NCBI GenBank assembly: GCA_044238735.1
Contig: JBIICS010000084.1
Location: 1 to 12,378 of the forward strand
Source of the DNA: JBIICS01 sp044238735
GTDB lineage: Bacteria; Bacteroidota; Bacteroidia; UBA4408
DNA: 12,378 nt
Direction of reading: 5' to 3'
Shown: piece by piece, positions 8,430 through 12,378 of the stretch
How positions within the stretch are numbered: position 1 is the first letter of the stretch
Layout of the letters: each line of letters starts with the position of its first letter
Program-made: the position numbers and the translations under genes
The notes under the pieces: generated by a model
What the model was told of the DNA's origin: nothing
Seen by the model: only the letters and a program-made list of their open reading frames with translations
Databases searched by the model: none

Positions 8430-8448
8430 TAGCCTTATTTTTAGGCTA
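8430..8448 (+). promoter_or_regulatory. Hairpin immediately before the radA start codon
   Basis: TAGCCT (8430-8435) and AGGCTA (8443-8448) form a perfect 6-bp stem with a 7-nt U-rich loop, ending two bases before the ATG at 8451. It occupies the ribosome-binding region, so it could limit initiation on the first gene of the operon. The stem is short and its effect is inferred. Confidence 0.35.
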
Positions 8449-8450
8449 AT

Positions 8451-9821
8451 ATGGCTAAGGTTAAAACTAGTTTTTTTTGTCAGAATTGCGGTACTCAATC
8501 ACCTAAGTGGATTGGCAAATGTCCTTCTTGCGGAGAATGGAATACATATGTTGAGGAAATAATACAAAAAGAGGATAAAAACGTTAATAAAGTATTTAGT
8601 TCAAGTAGTCAGCGCGCCAATAAGCCCACCCCGGTAAAAGAAATAACCTTAAGTAACGAACAAAGAATTGTATTGCCCGACAATGAATTAAATCGAGTTT
8701 TGGGTGGCGGTATTGTTCCGGGGTCCTTAATTTTATTTGGAGGTGAACCTGGTATTGGTAAATCAACTTTAATGCTTCAAATTGCATTGAGTATGCCTTT
8801 TCATAAAGTATTGTATGTATCGGGTGAAGAGAGCGATCAGCAAATTAGAATGAGAGCTGAACGTATTGGTATAAAAAGTAACTCATGTTATATTTTAACC
8901 GAAACCTCTACTCAAAATATTTTTAAGCAAATAGAATTGCTTGAGCCCGAGATCTTAATTATAGATTCTATTCAAACCTTGCATACCTCATTTATTGATT
9001 CCTCGCCCGGAAGTATCTCACAGATAAGAGAATGTACAGGTGAATTATTAAAGTTTGCTAAGGAAAGCGGTAAGCCTGTTTTCTTAATTGGACATATTAC
9101 AAAAGACGGTACTCTTGCAGGGCCTAAGGTCTTAGAACACATGGTTGATGCTGTTTTGCAGTTTGAAGGGGATCGCAATTATGTTTATCGTTTATTAAGA
9201 TCGCATAAGAATCGATTTGGTTCTACTAATGAATTGGGTATATACGAAATGCAAGGTTCTGGTTTAAGAGAAGTAAATAATCCTTCCGAAATTCTGGTTA
9301 CAAATCGTCGTGATCCTGTAAGTGGTGTAGCTATTTCCGCCATGCTCGAAGGTATTCGTCCGATGATGATTGAAATTCAAGCCTTGGTGAGTACTGCCGC
9401 CTATGGCACTCCTCAAAGAAGTGCTACTGGCTTCGATTTAAGAAGACTGTCAATGTTGTTGGCTGTTCTGGAAAAGCGATGTGGATTTAGATTAGGGGCT
9501 AAAGATGTTTTCTTAAATATTGCCGGAGGTATTAAAGTTGAAGATCCAGCAATCGATCTCGCTGTTGTATGCGCTATTTTGTCTTCTGGTGAAGATATTC
9601 CGGTTAATCCTAAATTCTGCTTTGCTGCAGAGGTTGGCTTAACAGGCGAAATTCGTCCGGTAAATCGGGTAGATCAACGAATAAGTGAGGCAGAAAAACT
9701 GGGATTTGAGGATATCTTTATTTCAGCTTATAATAATAAAGGAATCGATCCGCGAAAATTTGCAATACGAATTCATTTTATAAATAAAATTGAAGAACTT
9801 TTTTCAGAATTATTTGGTTGA
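8451..9821 (+). CDS. radA: DNA repair protein RadA (Sms)
   Basis: RecA-related ATPase that acts as a hexameric helicase-like factor driving branch migration and processing of recombination intermediates in the cytoplasm. The 456-aa length is normal and all key parts are present. A C4 zinc finger lies at C10, C13, C24 and C27 (CQNCG and CPSCGEW). Walker A is at about 98-106 (GEPGIGKST) and Walker B at about 169-173 (LIIDS). The RadA-specific KNRFG motif is at 253-257. The C-terminal Lon-protease-like domain (about 285-456) contains the GYD-type FDLRRLSMLLAVLEKR and GGIKVEDPAIDLA segments. The ATG at 8451 puts the zinc finger at the usual place. It leads a compact operon: its TGA overlaps the next gene's ATG by one base. 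Confidence 0.97.
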   Translation: MAKVKTSFFCQNCGTQSPKWIGKCPSCGEWNTYVEEIIQKEDKNVNKVFSSSSQRANKPTPVKEITLSNEQRIVLPDNELNRVLGGGIVPGSLILFGGEPGIGKSTLMLQIALSMPFHKVLYVSGEESDQQIRMRAERIGIKSNSCYILTETSTQNIFKQIELLEPEILIIDSIQTLHTSFIDSSPGSISQIRECTGELLKFAKESGKPVFLIGHITKDGTLAGPKVLEHMVDAVLQFEGDRNYVYRLLRSHKNRFGSTNELGIYEMQGSGLREVNNPSEILVTNRRDPVSGVAISAMLEGIRPMMIEIQALVSTAAYGTPQRSATGFDLRRLSMLLAVLEKRCGFRLGAKDVFLNIAGGIKVEDPAIDLAVVCAILSSGEDIPVNPKFCFAAEVGLTGEIRPVNRVDQRISEAEKLGFEDIFISAYNNKGIDPRKFAIRIHFINKIEELFSELFG

Positions 9822-11338
9822 TGATAAATAAAATTAAAACGTTTTATAACGTTTACCCCCTGTACTTTACTCTTATAGTTGCTTTTATTCCCCGGCTTGT
9901 TGCTGCAATTTTTTCTAAGGGCTATGGTATGCATGATGATCACTTCTTGATAATAGAGGCTTCTCAAAGCTGGGTTGATGGGTTCGATTACAATGCATGG
10001 CTTCCCTGGACATCCGGCAATAATGGTCCGTCAGGTCATAGCTTGTTTTATGTGGGGCTACACTTTTTATTCTTTAAGGCGCTTGATTATTTTGGCTTGC
10101 AAGATCCTCAATTTAATATGTTTCTGGTGCGTTTTATTCATGCTTTATTTTCATTAAGCGTGGTATACTATGGTTATCGCATTGCCGAAAAAATGGGAGG
10201 CAAAACAATTGCTCTTCATACTTCATTAATTCTCGGCTTAGCCTGGTTTATTCCAATGTTAAGTGTTCGAAACTTGGTGGAGGTTGTTTGCGTGCCATTT
10301 TTAATTTATGCAGTTTATATTTTGTATATAAATGATAAAAATGATAAATGGTGGATTTATATTCTGGCAGGATTAATTAGCGGAATTGCATTTTCAATTC
10401 GTTTTCAAACATTGTTTTTTTTAGCCGGTATGGGTTTAAGCTTACTTATTTCCAAAAAAATAAAAGGTGCTTTTTTATTGGGTTTAGGTATATTCATTAG
10501 TATTGTCAGTATTCAATCGATACCCGATTACTTTTTATGGAAAAAACCCTTTGCCGAATTTACCGAGTATGTAAATTATAATTTAGAGAACGCAACCACT
10601 TATTTCAATAAACCGTGGTACATGTATGTAATGTTACTCTCCGGTATTTTACTTCCTCCCATAAGTTTATTTTTACTTTTCGGTTTTTTTAGAGCCTTTA
10701 AAAATAATCTCATTGTTTTTATACCAACTTTGGTTTTTTTATTGTTTCATTCTTATTTTCCTAATAAGCAGGAACGCTTTATCTATCCTGCAATCCCATT
10801 TATTATTATACTGGGATATTATGGTTGGTATATATTTAAAGAAAACTCTGCTTTCTGGAAAAGAAATGTTAAGCTATATGCATTCTTAATAGGTTTTGCT
10901 TTAACTTTAAATTTTATTGCATTGCCGGTTGTAACTACTGCATATACTAAAAAAAGTAGAGTAGAGGTAATGGATTTTTTAAGGAAGAAAGGCGATCTAA
11001 AGGGTCTTGTAATTAATGATTCCAATCACGAAAACTTTACTTTAACACCACGGTATTATTTGGACAAATGGGATTTTCCTGAACATGGTATAACCAGCAA
11101 TAATTCACCTGAAATGCTGCGCGATTATTTTAACCGCGATACTCTTGCCATATTCCCTAACTATATTATTTTTTATGAGTCAGAAAATTTTGATGCTCGT
11201 TTAGCCCAAACTAAAAAATACTTTCCAAATTTAACCTATGTTACTACTATAGAGCCTGGCTTCTTGGATAATGTTTTACATAAATTAAATCGTCACAATA
11301 AAAACGTGGTGTGTTTCGTATATAAGCTTAATAGATAA
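9821..11338 (+). CDS. GT-C-type integral membrane glycosyltransferase (GT22-like)
   Basis: 505-aa polytopic membrane protein, probably a polyprenyl-phosphate-sugar-dependent glycosyltransferase building a cell-surface glycan or glycolipid. Roughly ten hydrophobic segments lie between about 12 and 375, followed by a soluble C-terminal part of about 130 residues. Two features fit the GT-C fold. One is the acidic first loop HDDHFLIIEASQSW (38-51), where GT-C enzymes carry their catalytic acid. The other is NKQERFIYPAIPF (315-327), which resembles the HKEERFxxP segment of GT22 (ALG9/PIG-B-like) mannosyltransferases. GT39/PMT-like membership is the main alternative; donor and acceptor cannot be read from sequence. 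Start: ATG 9821 overlaps the radA stop in TGATG, pointing to translational coupling; TTG 9818 would add one residue and is less likely. The apt gene follows after 17 bases. Confidence 0.72.
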   Translation: MINKIKTFYNVYPLYFTLIVAFIPRLVAAIFSKGYGMHDDHFLIIEASQSWVDGFDYNAWLPWTSGNNGPSGHSLFYVGLHFLFFKALDYFGLQDPQFNMFLVRFIHALFSLSVVYYGYRIAEKMGGKTIALHTSLILGLAWFIPMLSVRNLVEVVCVPFLIYAVYILYINDKNDKWWIYILAGLISGIAFSIRFQTLFFLAGMGLSLLISKKIKGAFLLGLGIFISIVSIQSIPDYFLWKKPFAEFTEYVNYNLENATTYFNKPWYMYVMLLSGILLPPISLFLLFGFFRAFKNNLIVFIPTLVFLLFHSYFPNKQERFIYPAIPFIIILGYYGWYIFKENSAFWKRNVKLYAFLIGFALTLNFIALPVVTTAYTKKSRVEVMDFLRKKGDLKGLVINDSNHENFTLTPRYYLDKWDFPEHGITSNNSPEMLRDYFNRDTLAIFPNYIIFYESENFDARLAQTKKYFPNLTYVTTIEPGFLDNVLHKLNRHNKNVVCFVYKLNR

Positions 11339-11355
11339 TTATAAAATTACTACTC

Positions 11356-11883
11356 ATGAACTTGCAGGATAAACTAAATTCCGTTTTAAGAACTGTACCC
11401 GATTTTCCTAGACCCGGAATAATGTTTAAGGACATTACACCGCTATTCGAAAACCCTCAACTATGTAGGGAAGTTGCAGATGAAATTGGAAATAAGTTTA
11501 GTGATAAGATAGATGCAATTGCAGGGATAGAAAGTAGAGGATTCTTTTTTGGATTTTATGTAGCTCAGATTTTAAATATCCCCTTTGTTCCTATTCGTAA
11601 AGCCGGTAAGTTGCCCTATAAAAAAGATTCGGCTAGTTACGATTTGGAATATGGTTCTGCTACAATTGAAATGCATCAGGAAAGTTTAAGCGCAGGGATG
11701 CGCGTGTTAATTCACGACGATTTATTAGCAACTGGTGGTACCGCCGAAGCCGCAGCTAAATTGGTAAAAATGCAAAACGCAAATGTTGCAGGATTTTCAT
11801 TTATTATTGCACTTAACTTTTTAAATGGAAATAATAAATTAAAATCTTATTCCGAAAATATCCATTCAATAATTCAATTCTAA
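11356..11883 (+). CDS. apt: Adenine phosphoribosyltransferase
   Basis: Cytoplasmic purine-salvage enzyme converting adenine and PRPP to AMP and pyrophosphate. The 175-aa length is typical. The N-terminal VPDFPRPGIMFKDITPL (14-30) is the usual APT signature, and GIESRGFFFG (57-66) is the conserved ESRGF segment. VLIHDDLLATGGTA (117-130) is the PRPP-binding loop. The C-terminal ALNFLNGNNKL and SIIQF are also family-typical. No key residue is missing. It is third in the radA operon. Its stop codon TAA shares its last A with the ATG of the next gene (TAATG), implying coupled translation. Confidence 0.97.
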   Translation: MNLQDKLNSVLRTVPDFPRPGIMFKDITPLFENPQLCREVADEIGNKFSDKIDAIAGIESRGFFFGFYVAQILNIPFVPIRKAGKLPYKKDSASYDLEYGSATIEMHQESLSAGMRVLIHDDLLATGGTAEAAAKLVKMQNANVAGFSFIIALNFLNGNNKLKSYSENIHSIIQF

Positions 11884-12378
11884 TGCGAATCCTAATTACG
11901 CTCTCAATACTTTTTTACTTTTCAATTCATTTATTTGCACAGCGAGAAATAGTTTCAAATTCTAATTTTAATAAGGAAGTTTATTTCTCATGGGGTTATA
12001 ATAAAGAGTGGTATGCCAAGAGTGATATTCATGTGAAACAAGCAGAGTTAGGTAACGATTATTATTTTATAAATACAATAGCACACGATAAACCGGGTTG
12101 GACTTCAGGGATTTTAAATAAAGCGCTTACTATACCACAATATAATTACCGATTAGGTTGGCGTTATAATAATAGTTCTGCTATTGAACTTAATTTTGAT
12201 CACACCAAATATCAGGTGAGTGAGTTTCAAAAGCTTCATGTAAAAGGAATTATCAATAATAAAGAGATCGATACACTAATGGATAATGCCGGAAAAAAAG
12301 TACTCGATTATCAGTTAAATAATGGTGCAAACTTTTTTTTATTTAATTGGGTAAAGTTTTTTCCACTAAAAACATTTG
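11883..12378 (+). CDS. Exported protein of unknown function, probable outer-membrane beta-barrel, 3'-truncated
   Basis: Reading from the ATG at 11883 gives 165 codons with no stop up to the window end, so the gene continues beyond it. The start overlaps the apt stop by one base (TAATG). Residues 1-19 are a clear signal peptide (MRILITLSILFYFSIHLFA/Q). The mature part has alternating aromatic and polar strands: SWGYNKEWYAKSDI at about 37-50, IPQYNYRLGWRYN at about 84-96, and AIELNFDHTKYQV at about 100-112. This is the pattern of transmembrane beta hairpins. I recall similar barrel-like proteins of unknown function in other Bacteroidota but cannot confirm the match here. No enzyme motif is visible in this part. 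A periplasmic beta-rich protein is the alternative. Confidence 0.72.
   Translation, partial: MRILITLSILFYFSIHLFAQREIVSNSNFNKEVYFSWGYNKEWYAKSDIHVKQAELGNDYYFINTIAHDKPGWTSGILNKALTIPQYNYRLGWRYNNSSAIELNFDHTKYQVSEFQKLHVKGIINNKEIDTLMDNAGKKVLDYQLNNGANFFLFNWVKFFPLKTF

Larger units (their letters stand above)
8137..8450. other. Divergent intergenic region between the adhesin gene and the radA operon
   Basis: These 314 bases hold no convincing gene. They must carry the promoters of both flanking transcripts. Visible structures are a near-palindrome at 8181-8196, an inverted repeat at 8307-8337 (AACAGGT and ACCTGTT, 17-nt loop) and a hairpin at 8430-8448. For radA the best -7 candidates, TATGTTCG (8313-8320) and TATCTTTA (8338-8345), each miss one consensus base and lack a clear -33 partner, so I do not assign that promoter. 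Confidence 0.6.

Overview
The window looks like a piece of a chromosome from a low-GC, environmental-type member of the Bacteroidota. The evidence is direct. One protein ends in a type A and another in a type B (gliding-motility/CHU_C-like) C-terminal sorting domain of the type IX secretion system (T9SS), which is essentially confined to this phylum. Several genes have AT-rich leaders without a clear Shine-Dalgarno sequence, and one promoter matches the phylum's TAnnTTTG -7 element. I cannot name a genus. I see no mobile element, CRISPR array, tRNA or rRNA.

Layout. Positions 1-1875 hold the 3' part of a secreted M43 (pappalysin-like) metalloprotease with a PKD domain and a type A sorting domain, closed by a strong terminator. 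Positions 2035-2988 encode a secreted glucosaminidase with two LysM modules. Positions 3245-4393 encode a pirin with a twin-arginine signal. A bidirectional terminator (4394-4423) separates it from a convergent, very large surface protein (8136-4426, minus strand) with a CUB-like domain, about nine Ig-like modules, a PKD domain and a type B sorting domain. A 314-bp divergent intergenic region (8137-8450) follows. After it comes a tightly packed plus-strand operon: radA, a GT-C-type membrane glycosyltransferase, apt, and the 5' part of an exported, probable beta-barrel protein that runs off the window end. Junctions in this operon are 1-nt overlaps (TGATG and TAATG) or a 17-nt gap.

How the genes fit together. 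The left two thirds is mostly envelope and secretion: a protease and an adhesin-like protein exported through Sec plus T9SS, a peptidoglycan hydrolase in the periplasm, and a probably Tat-exported cupin. The right third joins housekeeping functions (recombination/repair, purine salvage) to two membrane or envelope genes in one transcript. This looks like operon packing rather than one pathway.

I found no convincing new multi-gene system. The points most worth a second look are the exported pirin, the 165-codon open gene at the right edge, the GT22-like transferase in the radA-apt operon, and the hairpin directly before the radA start.
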